64,000 nucleotides of DNA from Candidatus Poribacteria bacterium (GTDB lineage: Bacteria; Poribacteria; WGA-4E; WGA-3G): assembly GCA_022820835.1 (NCBI GenBank), contig JAJEET010000080.1:19168-83167 (forward strand), read 5' to 3'. Position 1 is the first letter of the stretch, and every line of letters starts with the position of its first letter. Below the pieces are notes generated by a model. That model saw only the letters and a list, made by a program, of their open reading frames with translations, was not told the origin of the DNA and searched no databases. Both the position numbers and the translations under genes were made by a program. Of this stretch, positions 34,537 through 44,090 are shown piece by piece.

Positions 34537-35988
34537 TTAGTTTTGGTTTCCGAAGAGTTCGAGTACCTTCAACTGGTACATAGCGGCGACGATCTGTGGG
34601 TCATGTTCGAGTTCGTCTTGAGGCGTTTCCGTGATCTGTGCGAGAGCGAATTTAAGTCCACGGTCGCTGAGGACGATCTGTTCTTCTGTGAGTGCGTCGC
34701 TTAAGCGTTGATAGCTGCGTCGAAGCCTTGTGGCTTGTTCGTCATCGCGTGCGGCGTGTTCAGCATCAAAGAGTTTGTTTAGCACGTCGTCGCCATTCTC
34801 TTCAACAAAGGTTTTGAGTTTCTCGTGGTTGCGGAGTTTCAGTTGCATCTGCTGTTCAGAACGGCTAAACCATTCGATTTCAACGTCGGGTATGATACCG
34901 ATTTTATCAATATCAACACCGTTTGGTGTGTAATAGCGTGCGACGGTGAGTTTGACAGCAGATTTTCCGTTGCTGAGTTGGAAGACGCGTTGAACGGATG
35001 CCTTTCCGAATGTTTTTTCACCCATAACGAGTCCACGTTTGTGGTCTTTTACGGCACCTGCGACGATTTCAGACGCGCTTGCGCTGCCACGGTTGACGAG
35101 TACAACGAGTGGAAAATGTTCCCGTGTAACGCCTTTCGCCGGGAAGTTTTCACGGGATCCGGGTCCTTTACCTTGGCTATATACAACGAGTTGACCGGGT
35201 GCCAGGAAATCGCTTGCGATATCAACCGCTGAAGAGAGCAGTCCACCGGGATTTAACCGTAGGTCAAGGATAATTCCACGAGTATTCTGCTGCTTGAACG
35301 TTTCAAAGGCGTTATCAACATCATCTGCTGTTGTTTGAAGGAATTGATTGATTTTGATGTATCCGATCTTATCACCGATAATATTTTGCTCAACGCTGGG
35401 GATTCGGATGACATCACGGGTGATGGTAAGTTCGATCGGTCGGCTCTCGTTTTCGCGAATAATCGTAACCGAGACAGTGGTTCCGGGTTCACCGCGTAGT
35501 TGATCGACAGCACCGCTCAAGGACATCGTTGCAGTGGATTCACCTTCGATATGGCTGATAATGTCGCCGCTTAGAACGCCTGCGAGAGCGGCGGGGTTAT
35601 TTTTAAAGGGTGTAATCACGGTCAGCATATCTTCACGGATGCCGATAGTCATACCGAGTCCGCCGTATTTTCCTTGGTTTTCCGTCTGAAATGTGAGATA
35701 GTCTGGGACGAATTGGCTATACGGGTCCAATTCACGTAGCATACCGTTGATTGCACCCTCCATAACCTCTTTACTATCGGGTGTATCAAGATGGTACTGC
35801 TTGATATGTCCCAAGATTTCAGCAAAGAGCGCGAGGTTTTCGAGTACTTTATCGTCAGATTTCTCTGTAACTTCTTCCGAACTCCAAGTAGGTTGGAGTA
35901 AGGAATAGATAAGAAATAGAGCCACCAAGATGTGAAGACAGATTTTAGGTAAAATGTGCGATCCAGAATTTGTTATATGCAGTTTCAT
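34537..35988 (-). CDS. S41 family C-terminal processing peptidase
   Basis: A 483-residue exported protease of the CtpA/Prc family. An N-terminal signal segment (about residues 12-34) is followed by an N-terminal helical domain, a PDZ domain ('YGGLGMTIGIREDMLTVITPFKNNPAALAGVLSGD') and the catalytic domain with 'LVNRGSASASEIVAGAV' (nucleophile Ser) and 'VMGEKTFGKASVQ' (general-base Lys). 'LDLRLNPGGLLSSAV' is also diagnostic. It trims or degrades periplasmic proteins and may control peptidoglycan hydrolases. It lies 13 bases upstream of mmsA on the same strand. Confidence 0.93.
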   Translation of the reverse strand: MKLHITNSGSHILPKICLHILVALFLIYSLLQPTWSSEEVTEKSDDKVLENLALFAEILGHIKQYHLDTPDSKEVMEGAINGMLRELDPYSQFVPDYLTFQTENQGKYGGLGMTIGIREDMLTVITPFKNNPAALAGVLSGDIISHIEGESTATMSLSGAVDQLRGEPGTTVSVTIIRENESRPIELTITRDVIRIPSVEQNIIGDKIGYIKINQFLQTTADDVDNAFETFKQQNTRGIILDLRLNPGGLLSSAVDIASDFLAPGQLVVYSQGKGPGSRENFPAKGVTREHFPLVVLVNRGSASASEIVAGAVKDHKRGLVMGEKTFGKASVQRVFQLSNGKSAVKLTVARYYTPNGVDIDKIGIIPDVEIEWFSRSEQQMQLKLRNHEKLKTFVEENGDDVLNKLFDAEHAARDDEQATRLRRSYQRLSDALTEEQIVLSDRGLKFALAQITETPQDELEHDPQIVAAMYQLKVLELFGNQN

Positions 35989-36065
35989 TTTTCCCTCCTG
36001 CAGTCCGTTTTGAAATGTGCGGCTGGAAATTGAGCCGCTGGAAAATAGAATTTAAGGTGTGTGAA

Positions 36066-36545
36066 TTAGTATAGCAAATTTCGCAATCGTCGGATGTTTG
36101 GAATGCGGAAAGCGACGAATGCAGCGACTGCTCCGTAGAGTAGATCAATCAGGCTCATCCGTTGTTGCATCAATTCCCATACGGATTGCCCCTTAAAAAG
36201 TGTTGTCGCGATCGGCATCGCTTGTTGTAGAGACATATTATTTTCCTGACTGAGCTGCTCGGCGATTTGTGTGACTGCGTTCCATTGGACATCGAGATAT
36301 TTGCCGATAAAGATACCGAAAATTGCGAATACCGCTGCACCGATACCGACAAGCCGCCACGTCGTTTTAGCGTCTTGTGGGAGGGTACGGCTGCATGTTA
36401 AAAGTATCCCTGCGCCGGTTAATACACCGATACCGATAGCGATGAAACCGGCGGTGTGTCCTGTCCACTGGGTATATTTTGCCCAGAGTACACCACCAAG
36501 TGCCGCACCAAGTAGACCGCCAAACGGTGCTATCACAGTGTTCAT
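36066..36545 (-). CDS. hypothetical multi-pass membrane protein
   Basis: About 159 residues from the ATG at 36545; a TTG at 36551, overlapping the gatA stop by 4 bases (TTGA), is the alternative start. Four hydrophobic segments are visible: 'GGLLGAALGGVLWA', 'AGFIAIGIGVLTGAGILL', 'LVGIGAAVFAIFGIFIG' and 'LIDLLYGAVAAFVAF'. This is the pattern of small uncharacterised inner-membrane proteins. It is directly downstream of gatA and probably co-transcribed. I know no function for it. Confidence 0.65.
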   Translation of the reverse strand: MNTVIAPFGGLLGAALGGVLWAKYTQWTGHTAGFIAIGIGVLTGAGILLTCSRTLPQDAKTTWRLVGIGAAVFAIFGIFIGKYLDVQWNAVTQIAEQLSQENNMSLQQAMPIATTLFKGQSVWELMQQRMSLIDLLYGAVAAFVAFRIPNIRRLRNLLY

Positions 36546-36547
36546 TG

Positions 36548-38026
36548 TCAAACATCTCCGTTGGTTTGGATTTGTGGTTTCTGTCGGTGGTGTTCGGTGT
36601 TCTGCTCAAATGTGTAGGCGACACGTAGGACGTTTTCTTCTGCGAATGGTGCGCCGAGGAGTTGTAATCCGATCGGCAGTCCACTTTTCACAAGACCGCA
36701 CGGTAGAGATATCCCCGGCAACCCGGCATGGCTTGCAGGTGTTGTCATCACATCGGAAAGATACATCTGTAGCGGGTCGGCGGTGCGTTCGCCAATTTTG
36801 AATGCTGGTGTAGGTGAGGTCGGCGTTGCGATAACGTCCACCTTCTCAAATGCGGCATCAAAATCGGATTTTATGAGTGTCCGTACTTTTTGTGCTTTTT
36901 TATAGTAGGCATCTTGGTAGCCTGCACTGAGTGCGAAGGTGCCGAGCATAATCCGACGTTTGACCTCTTCACCGAAACCTTCGCTTCGCGTTTTCTTGTA
37001 CATAGAGATGAGGGCTTCAGGGTTTTCGGTTCGGTATCCGTATCGTACGCCGTCGTATCTTGCGAGGTTCGCGCTTGCTTCAGCGGGTGCGATGATATAG
37101 TATGTGGCAATTGCGTATTCGGTATGCGGTAGCGATACCTCTTCGACGGTTGCTCCGAGTCCTTCAAGAACAGCAATAGCGGCATATACACTGTCAGCAA
37201 TCTCTGTGTCTAATGCTGGTGTGAAATACTCTTTGGGTACCCCAATTTTTAAGCCTTCCACGTCGTTGATGAGGGCCTGCGTAAAATCTGGCACGGGGAC
37301 ATCAACAGAAGTTGCATCCATTGCGTCGCTTCCGCAGATGGCGTTGAGTAGCAAGGCGCAATCGGTAACATCCTTAGTGAAGGGCCCGATTTGGTCGAGT
37401 GAAGAAGCGAAGGCGACGAGCCCATAGCGAGAGACGCGCCCATACGTCGGTTTCATGCCGACGACCCCACAGAGTGCTGCGGGTTGACGGATGGAGCCAC
37501 CGGTATCTGAACCGAGCGAACAGATGGCAGTATTTGCGGCGACAACTGCGGCGGAACCGCCACTCGAACCCCCGGGAATCGCCTTGAGGTCCCATGGGTT
37601 GTGCGTAATCTGATATGCCGAGTTTTCGGTGGAGGAACCCATAGCGAACTCATCCATGTTCGTTTTACCGACCATGACAATGCCTTGTTCGTGGAGTTTC
37701 GTCATAACGGTCGCATTGTATGGCGGAACGAAGTTTTCAAGGATTTTAGAGCCGCAAGTTGTCCGTACGCCTTTGGTACATATCACATCTTTAATGGCGA
37801 TCGGGATTCCAGCAAGCGGAGGCATCTCATCCCCGTTTTGAAATCCAGCGTCGGCGCGACTCGCCTGTTCCAAGGCGATGTCTTTTGTGAGTGTCAGATA
37901 GCCTTTGACGTGCGGTTCGACTTCGGCGATGCGTTCGTAAACTGCCTCGGTGAGTTCCTGAGCGGAGATTTCACGTGCTTTGAGTTTTTCGTGTAAGGCG
38001 TGTGCTGTCAATTCATGTAGTGACAT
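36548..38026 (-). CDS. gatA: Asp-tRNA(Asn)/Glu-tRNA(Gln) amidotransferase subunit A
   Basis: A 492-residue amidase-signature enzyme from the ATG at 38026, which has GGAGG 9 bases upstream; the frame extends to a GTG at 38047 that overlaps this site. The catalytic Lys-Ser-Ser triad is seen in 'IAIKDVI', '[13 protein letters not shown]' and '[19 protein letters not shown]'. It releases ammonia from glutamine to amidate mischarged Glu-tRNA(Gln) or Asp-tRNA(Asn) in the GatCAB complex. gatC is directly upstream; gatB is not in the window. Confidence 0.95.
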   Translation of the reverse strand: MSLHELTAHALHEKLKAREISAQELTEAVYERIAEVEPHVKGYLTLTKDIALEQASRADAGFQNGDEMPPLAGIPIAIKDVICTKGVRTTCGSKILENFVPPYNATVMTKLHEQGIVMVGKTNMDEFAMGSSTENSAYQITHNPWDLKAIPGGSSGGSAAVVAANTAICSLGSDTGGSIRQPAALCGVVGMKPTYGRVSRYGLVAFASSLDQIGPFTKDVTDCALLLNAICGSDAMDATSVDVPVPDFTQALINDVEGLKIGVPKEYFTPALDTEIADSVYAAIAVLEGLGATVEEVSLPHTEYAIATYYIIAPAEASANLARYDGVRYGYRTENPEALISMYKKTRSEGFGEEVKRRIMLGTFALSAGYQDAYYKKAQKVRTLIKSDFDAAFEKVDVIATPTSPTPAFKIGERTADPLQMYLSDVMTTPASHAGLPGISLPCGLVKSGLPIGLQLLGAPFAEENVLRVAYTFEQNTEHHRQKPQIQTNGDV

Positions 38027-38043
38027 TTGGTAGTTCCTCCATC

Positions 38044-38373
38044 TCACCCGCGATCGACGACTCTGGGTACGCCGAAGTATCCATCTTCGGGTTCAGGTGC
38101 GTTTGCGAGAACTTCTTCGATCGGGTAGGAGGGTTTAACGGTGTCTTGTTTAGCAACATGACGTGCGCCTTCTTCTGACCCTAAGATGAAAATTTGGTGC
38201 GGATGGATGTGCGAGGTAGGTGGCACATCATCAGTTTCAAGTTCGTTCAATTTTCCAATATATTCGAGGATCCGTGCGAGTTGTTCGGTGAATTGTGCTG
38301 TCTCTTCGTCGTTAAATTCGAGGCGCGCCAGATTTGCGACATGGCGTACACCGTCTACGGTAATCGTTGCCAT
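38044..38373 (-). CDS. gatC: Asp-tRNA(Asn)/Glu-tRNA(Gln) amidotransferase subunit C
   Basis: A 109-residue subunit that wraps round the GatA-GatB interface. '[47 protein letters not shown]' is the family pattern, and the C-terminal 'REDxx'-like segment appears as '[12 protein letters not shown]'. It lies 6 bases after the helicase gene and 17 bases before the gatA ATG, so all three belong to one transcript. Confidence 0.92.
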   Translation of the reverse strand: MATITVDGVRHVANLARLEFNDEETAQFTEQLARILEYIGKLNELETDDVPPTSHIHPHQIFILGSEEGARHVAKQDTVKPSYPIEEVLANAPEPEDGYFGVPRVVDRG

Positions 38374-38379
38374 TTTTAT

Positions 38380-40599
38380 TTATTTTTCTCCTTGTTGATC
38401 ATCAAGCCCTGTTAGGTCGGGTGCAATCGAGGTATCGATTTGTTTTATCATCCCACTACGACTAAACCTAACAGTGATATAAACATCTCTTCCTGCGTTA
38501 CCGACTTTCGTTACCTTACCTCTGCCGAATTGCGGATGATGCACAATTTGATTCACGTAGTAATCGCCTGCCTCGTCTTCAGTTACCTCATACAAACTGT
38601 CTGATTGTTGGAATGGAGAGCGGTAGCGATCAACAGGTTTGATAAGATGTTCCGGGATTTCGGAGATAAAGCGAGACGGCGTGCGATACTCTCTTTCGCG
38701 ATAGGTTCTGCGTGCGGTCGCGTGTGAGAGATAAAGCTGCTCCATCGCCCGCGTAATTCCGACGTAACAGAGTCTACGTTCTTCCTCTAATTCGGATTCC
38801 GTACTGATAGAACGTTGATGCGGTAGATAGCCTTCTTCCATCCCGACGATGAAAACGAATGGGAATTCCAAGCCTTTGGCACTGTGAAGGGTCATCAACG
38901 TCACGAGATCGGTATCGTCGGTTTCCATGGTATCAATATCTGCGATGAGTGCGATGTTTTCCAAATAATCCGATAGGCTCGGTTCGGGTGCGTTATGCTC
39001 ATATTCGATAACGGCACTAATTAATTCCTCAATGTTTTCGACACGGTTTTGTGCTTCGATTGAGTTCTGTCCCTCTAAGTTTTTGAGATAGCCGGTTAGT
39101 TTCAAGGTATAATCGAGTGCATCGGCGGGTAAAGTCGTCGCGTCAAAGTCATCGAAGGCTTCGGCGAAGCGTCGGACTTTGGTTTGGATGCCTCTGCTAA
39201 TGGCATCGACTTCATCAACACGTTGGATCGCATCAAAGAGAGAGATGCCTTCGCGCATTGCGAAATCGTTGAGCCGTTCAACAGTTGTAGCACCGATCCC
39301 TTTGGCGTGATTATTGATGCTACCTGATATATTAATGATCCGTCGGAGACTCATAGAATCGCTGGAATTACACATCACACGAAGGTATGCGAGGATATCC
39401 TTGACTTCCATCCGATCATAGAAACCGACACCACCGACGATCTGATACGGGATGTTTGCGGCTCGGAACGCCTCCTCAAAGATACGGGACTGTGCGTTGG
39501 TCCGATAGAAGATCGCAAAGTCTTTGTAATCTACGCCTTCTGCGTGCCAATCTTCGATTTTTGTGCCGACGAATCCCGCCTCGTCGTTTTCGTCTATTGC
39601 TTCGTAACAGGTGATCGGTTCTCCGTCGTCTTGTTCGGTCCAGAGTTTTTTCGGTTTTCGTGCCTTGTTGTTTTGTACGATGCCCCACGCTGCGTCCAAT
39701 ATATTTTGTGTAGAACGGTAATTCTGTTCTAAACGGAGGACACGGGTGTCTGGATAGTCTTTCTCGAAGTCGAGGATATTCCTGATGTCGGCACCGCGGA
39801 AAGCGTAAATAGACTGGTCATCGTCGCCAACAACGCAGATGTTCTGTTTCGGACCCGTTAGCAGGCTTACCAATTCATATTGGCATCGGTTGGTGTCCTG
39901 ATACTCGTCAACGAGGATATACTCGAACTTGTTTTGATAGAATTTGTGTGTTTCAGAATTCTTTTTCAGGAGGTCCACAGTAAAAAGGAGTAAATCGTCG
40001 AAGTCGAGGGAGTTGTTGAGACGCAGGGTTTCTTGGTAAAGCGGATAGGCTTTCGCGACGACGCTCTCGAAATAGCCGTCAGCCATTCTCTCGTATTCCG
40101 TTGGCGAGATGGATTCATTCTTAGCACGACTGATGAGGCTGAGAATCGAGCGCGGATTGAACTGCTTATCGCTATAGTTGAGTTGTCGGAGGACATCTTT
40201 AACGACTGTGGCTTGTTCACCCGTATCAAAGATGGTAAAATTGCGGGTGTATACGTGTTTTTTGGCTTGCCCTTCATTCGGGTTCAACTTCTCGATATCT
40301 CGGCGCAGGATACGCGCGCAGGTTGCGTGGAAGGTTGAGACCCAGAGGTCACGGCTAACGCCGCCTTCAACGAGTACATCGAGCCGCTCTTTCATCTCTC
40401 TTGCTGCTTTGTTCGTAAAAGTCACAGCGAGGATACGGTATGGGGAGATGCCGTGGTGTTTGATGAGGTAGGCGATGCGGTGCGTAATGACGCGCGTTTT
40501 GCCGCTCCCCGCACCGGATAAGATGAGGAGCGGTCCGTTGACGTGTTCGACGGCTTCACGCTGGACATCGTTTAGAGAATTTAATAGAGTATCGCTCAA
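38380..40599 (-). CDS. pcrA: UvrD/PcrA-family DNA helicase
   Basis: A 739-residue superfamily 1A 3'-5' helicase. Motif I is 'LSGAGSGKT' (residues about 29-37), Ia 'VTFTNKAAREMKER', II 'VDEYQDTN', III 'VVGDDDQSIYAFRGA', IV 'LEQNYRS', V 'MTLHSAKGLEFPFVFIVGMEEG' and VI 'LCYVGITRAMEQLYLSHA'. The C-terminal 60 residues form the Tudor-like domain that binds RNA polymerase ('VVHHPQFGRGKVTKVG' type). It serves nucleotide-excision repair and replication restart, in keeping with uvrA 270 bp away on the same strand. Confidence 0.93.
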   Translation of the reverse strand: MSDTLLNSLNDVQREAVEHVNGPLLILSGAGSGKTRVITHRIAYLIKHHGISPYRILAVTFTNKAAREMKERLDVLVEGGVSRDLWVSTFHATCARILRRDIEKLNPNEGQAKKHVYTRNFTIFDTGEQATVVKDVLRQLNYSDKQFNPRSILSLISRAKNESISPTEYERMADGYFESVVAKAYPLYQETLRLNNSLDFDDLLLFTVDLLKKNSETHKFYQNKFEYILVDEYQDTNRCQYELVSLLTGPKQNICVVGDDDQSIYAFRGADIRNILDFEKDYPDTRVLRLEQNYRSTQNILDAAWGIVQNNKARKPKKLWTEQDDGEPITCYEAIDENDEAGFVGTKIEDWHAEGVDYKDFAIFYRTNAQSRIFEEAFRAANIPYQIVGGVGFYDRMEVKDILAYLRVMCNSSDSMSLRRIINISGSINNHAKGIGATTVERLNDFAMREGISLFDAIQRVDEVDAISRGIQTKVRRFAEAFDDFDATTLPADALDYTLKLTGYLKNLEGQNSIEAQNRVENIEELISAVIEYEHNAPEPSLSDYLENIALIADIDTMETDDTDLVTLMTLHSAKGLEFPFVFIVGMEEGYLPHQRSISTESELEEERRLCYVGITRAMEQLYLSHATARRTYREREYRTPSRFISEIPEHLIKPVDRYRSPFQQSDSLYEVTEDEAGDYYVNQIVHHPQFGRGKVTKVGNAGRDVYITVRFSRSGMIKQIDTSIAPDLTGLDDQQGEK

Positions 40600-40756
40600 T
40601 TTTAATCCTTTGCTTGTGTAGTCTTTAAAGTAACAGGTACGCCTCAGTGTGCCATAAGAGGTTTGCGAACCTATAGGGACAGGTGTCGTGATGTCATGCT
40701 ATAGAGTATATACGATATGGTGTTAATTTTGCAAGTGGAAAATTACAGAAGCTATA

Positions 40757-40777
40757 GGCGGGGTTGCAAACCCCGCC
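40757..40777. repeat. dispersed hairpin repeat, GGCGGGG type
   Basis: A perfect 9-bp stem GGCGGGGTT-GCA-AACCCCGCC followed by TGCAG. A degraded second copy follows at 40830-40853. Same architecture as the hairpins at 2566 and 59435. Confidence 0.7.
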
Positions 40778-40829
40778 TGCAGAGGGCGAGAAGCATTAAG
40801 GAAATCCCGGAAACAAAGATCAGCGCGAA

Positions 40830-40853
40830 GTTGCAAACCCCGCTTGCAGCGGG
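40830..40853. repeat. degenerate copy of the GGCGGGG hairpin repeat
   Basis: GTTGCAAACCCCGC is shared with the copy at 40757, followed by TTGCAGCGGG in place of CTGCAG. The left arm has mutated to GCGAA, so the hairpin is weakened. Confidence 0.5.
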
Positions 40854-40866
40854 TGCGAAGTCTTCA

Positions 40867-43737
40867 TCAGGTAAGATATTCCTTCAAGAACTGACCGGTG
40901 AAGGAGCCTTCGACAGCTGCGACTTCTTCAGGCGTGCCGCACGCTAAGACCTTTCCGCCTTTATGTCCACCTTCCGGCCCGAGGTCGATAACGTAATCTG
41001 CGGTTTTGATGACATCCAGATGGTGTTCAATCACAAGCACGGTATGTCCGCTATCGACGAGGCGATTGAGGCTGTCGAGAAGTTTCTGCACGTCGGCGAT
41101 ATGCAGTCCTGTCGTCGGTTCATCTAAGATATAGAGGTTATGCTTGCTGCGCTTGAGTTTACCGAGTTCGCTTGCCAACTTCACCCGTTGTGCCTCACCA
41201 CCGGAGAGAATCGTGGCGGGATGCCCGATCTGGAGATACCCCATACCGAGTTGGTTTAAGACACTCAACTTATGATTAATCAATCGCTGATCGGCGAAGA
41301 ACTCGACACCTTCCTCAATAGACATATTAAGAACCTCAGAGATATTCTTGCCGTTGTAGGTAACGTCGAGCGTATCTTCGTTGTAGCGTGCGCCTTTACA
41401 GGTCGGACAGACGACTTCAACATCTGGCATAAAGTGGAGCTGCGTGGTGATGGTGCCTTCACCGTGGCATTCTTCGCACCGTCCACCTTTGACATTGAAA
41501 CTGAATCGTGAGGCAGTGTAGCCTCTCGAAACTGCGAGCGGTGTGCTGGCAAAGAGTTTGCGGATATTGTCGTAGAATTTGATGTAGGTAGCAGGATTAG
41601 AACGCGAGGAACGTCCGATCGGGGATTGATCGATACTAATTACATCGTCTACGTGCTGGTGTCCCTCAAGTTCATCATGCTCGCCGTAGAGCGTTCGGCT
41701 GTCGTGATAGATCGAATGTAATCGCTTGTATAGGATTTCGTTGACGAGGGTACTCTTACCGGAACCGGAAGCACCGGTAATGCAGATAAATACACCGAGC
41801 GGAATATCCACGTCAATGTTATTGAGGTTGTTTTCTCTGGCACCGGTGATACTGATGAATTTACCGTTCATGCTGCGGTGCTGCTCTGGCAACGGGATTT
41901 CTCGTCTTCCGCTCAAATAGAGTCCTGTCAGAGATTCCGTGCAATCGAGTATTGTTTCAAGTTCGCCTTGGATGACGACTTCGCCACCGTGTACACCGGG
42001 TCCCGGTCCAAGTTCGATGATGTGATCTGCTGCACGAATTGTACTTTCATCGTGTTCAACGACGATAACGGTGTTGCCGATGTCCCTCAATTTTTGTAAG
42101 GTTTCTATCATCTTCGCGTTGTCTTTCGGGTGCAGACCGATACTCGGTTCGTCGAGGACATAGAGCATCCCCATCAGTCCGGAGCCGATCTGTGTAGAGA
42201 GTCGGATCCGTTGCGATTCGCCGCCCGAGAGCGTTGCGGAACGACGGTTGAGGTTGAGATAATCGAGTCCGATACCGAGAAGGAGGCTAATCCGGGTTAC
42301 CAATTCGTTGATGATACGCTTGCCTGCCTCTCGCTGTTTTTCGGGGATATTTGTGATGGCTAACAAGAAGTCTCTTAGCTCCTCGAAATGTAGTTCGCCG
42401 ACTTCGTGGATGGTCTGACCGTCGATGGTAACAAGGAGTCGTTGCCGTTTAAGTTTCGCGCCGTTGCAGTCAGGACAGGTGCGTTCTACCATCACTTTTC
42501 GGAGATATTCTTCCATGCCGGAGTGCGCTTCTCCGCGTTTTCGGTAGTGGCGATAGTGTCTATCGATGCGGGTGACAATACCGTCGAACCGAATTTTTCT
42601 ACCGAGGTGGCGTTTTTCAACGGGACGCGCATCTTCAGGTTGGCATATCGGGAATTCTTCGCCGTGCGTGCCGTGATAGAGGATGTCAATAATGTGTTCT
42701 GGTAAATCAGCGAAAGGTGTGTCCAAGTCAAATCCGTAGTGTTTGGCGAGGCTGTACATTGTCCTGCCGTCCCATCTATCAGGATCGTAGTTGAAGGCTT
42801 GATGTACGAACGCGCCACCAGCGATACTTCGGGTCTTATCCGGGACAAGTAGGTTTGGATGTACCTGTAAATAGGTGCCGAGTCCTGAACAGGTTACGCA
42901 TGCGCCGCTCGGTTCGTTGAAAGTGAAGTGATGCGGTCCGAGTTCAGCCATGATAACGCCGTGTTTGGGGCATCCGAAACCTTCCAGGTGCTCTATTGCG
43001 TCCGGCTCAGCATCTTCGGGGAACTCGACATCGAAACGCATGAAGCCTTCACCGACGAGCATGGCGTGTTCAAGGGAGGCGAGGACCTGTTTATCAATAT
43101 CCTTTTTGACGTAAAATTTGTCAACGATGACTTGGAGATCGTATTCTTGTTCTGGGTCGAGTTCGATTTCTTCGCTGATGTCGTGTTCAATGCCGTCGAT
43201 TCTGACGTGTCGGCACCCTTTTGTACGGATGTCGTCAAAGAGGTAGTCATAATCTTCGCCGTAGATTTTGAAGACGGGTGCGTGAATCTCGACTTCTGTA
43301 TCTTCTGGTAACGAGAGCATCCGTTCGAGTATCTGATGGTGTGATCGGATAGGAATTTCAACACCGCAGTAAGGACAGTGCGCGACGCCGATGGTTGAGA
43401 ATAGCATCCGAAGGTAGTCCTGTAGATCGGTCATGGTCCCGACGGTGGAGCGCGGGTTCATCGTGATTGTTTTCTGTTCGATAGAGACAACGGGGGATAA
43501 CCCGTCAATGAAATCGACATCCGGTTTTTTGAGTTGTGTGATGAAGCGTTTGGCGTAGGTGGACATCGATTCCAAGAATCTGCGCTGTCCTTCGGCATAG
43601 ACAGTATCAAACGCTAATGAAGATTTGCCGGAGCCGCTGATACCGGTAACGACGACGAGTTGGTCTCGCGGGATTTCAAGTTCAATGTCTTTTAGGTTGT
43701 TTTCACGTGCGCCTTTGACGGCGACAGTCTGTCTCAT
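40867..43737 (-). CDS. uvrA: excinuclease ABC subunit A
   Basis: A 956-residue UvrA of full length. Two ABC modules are complete: Walker A '[14 protein letters not shown]' and '[15 protein letters not shown]', signatures '[16 protein letters not shown]' and '[15 protein letters not shown]', Walker B '[12 protein letters not shown]' and '[11 protein letters not shown]'. Zinc-binding Cys pairs occur in 'CPYCGVEIP', 'CVTCSGLG' and 'CEECHGEG...CPTCKGARY'. It recognises DNA damage and loads UvrB in nucleotide-excision repair. It is probably transcribed alone. The intergenic gap downstream holds two hairpin repeats. Confidence 0.97.
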   Translation of the reverse strand: MRQTVAVKGARENNLKDIELEIPRDQLVVVTGISGSGKSSLAFDTVYAEGQRRFLESMSTYAKRFITQLKKPDVDFIDGLSPVVSIEQKTITMNPRSTVGTMTDLQDYLRMLFSTIGVAHCPYCGVEIPIRSHHQILERMLSLPEDTEVEIHAPVFKIYGEDYDYLFDDIRTKGCRHVRIDGIEHDISEEIELDPEQEYDLQVIVDKFYVKKDIDKQVLASLEHAMLVGEGFMRFDVEFPEDAEPDAIEHLEGFGCPKHGVIMAELGPHHFTFNEPSGACVTCSGLGTYLQVHPNLLVPDKTRSIAGGAFVHQAFNYDPDRWDGRTMYSLAKHYGFDLDTPFADLPEHIIDILYHGTHGEEFPICQPEDARPVEKRHLGRKIRFDGIVTRIDRHYRHYRKRGEAHSGMEEYLRKVMVERTCPDCNGAKLKRQRLLVTIDGQTIHEVGELHFEELRDFLLAITNIPEKQREAGKRIINELVTRISLLLGIGLDYLNLNRRSATLSGGESQRIRLSTQIGSGLMGMLYVLDEPSIGLHPKDNAKMIETLQKLRDIGNTVIVVEHDESTIRAADHIIELGPGPGVHGGEVVIQGELETILDCTESLTGLYLSGRREIPLPEQHRSMNGKFISITGARENNLNNIDVDIPLGVFICITGASGSGKSTLVNEILYKRLHSIYHDSRTLYGEHDELEGHQHVDDVISIDQSPIGRSSRSNPATYIKFYDNIRKLFASTPLAVSRGYTASRFSFNVKGGRCEECHGEGTITTQLHFMPDVEVVCPTCKGARYNEDTLDVTYNGKNISEVLNMSIEEGVEFFADQRLINHKLSVLNQLGMGYLQIGHPATILSGGEAQRVKLASELGKLKRSKHNLYILDEPTTGLHIADVQKLLDSLNRLVDSGHTVLVIEHHLDVIKTADYVIDLGPEGGHKGGKVLACGTPEEVAAVEGSFTGQFLKEYLT

Positions 43738-43819
43738 GCATGCCTCCTGTGATGGATTTCAAGGTTTTAGTGGGGTAAAATGGCTATTTTAATTTTTTGT
43801 GTAGCCGCGTGGATATCCA

Positions 43820-44050
43820 TTAATCTAACGCAATTAAAAGCAAAATCGGAACGAAATAATCAGCCGTGAATAATTTTAATTTCTTCTCATCATAAGCATC
43901 ATTAGTCTTGACTTGCGAAATATCATGGGGTGGAACCATCACCGCTACCACTCTTCCTCTGTTAGTTATTGAAAAACTTTCCCCATTTTCAACATGCTTG
44001 AGAAGTCTGGACAAATGCGTCTTTGCTTTGTGAACACCTATCTCAGTCAT
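43820..44050 (-). CDS. orphan Phd/YefM-like antitoxin
   Basis: A 76-residue protein whose first 45 residues, 'IGVHKAKTHLSRLLKHVENGESFSITNRGRVVAVMVP', match the DNA-binding part of Phd/YefM antitoxins. The C-terminal 'FTADYFVPILLLIALD' is hydrophobic and unlike the acidic toxin-binding tail of the family, so the gene may be frameshifted or truncated there. No toxin gene follows: uvrA starts 82 bases downstream. It is probably a relic of a toxin-antitoxin module. Confidence 0.6.
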   Translation of the reverse strand: MTEIGVHKAKTHLSRLLKHVENGESFSITNRGRVVAVMVPPHDISQVKTNDAYDEKKLKLFTADYFVPILLLIALD

Positions 44051-44090
44051 GGATTCATACTCCTTTTAAAAAGAATCTGGAAACTCATTT

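Noticed and set aside
36271..36801. Plus-strand open frame of 176 codons
   Set aside because: It is antisense to the membrane protein and the gatA 3' end, with a composition typical of a shadow frame.
40741..40866. CRISPR-like repeats near uvrA
   Set aside because: Only two unequal hairpin repeat copies are present, without regular spacers or cas genes.
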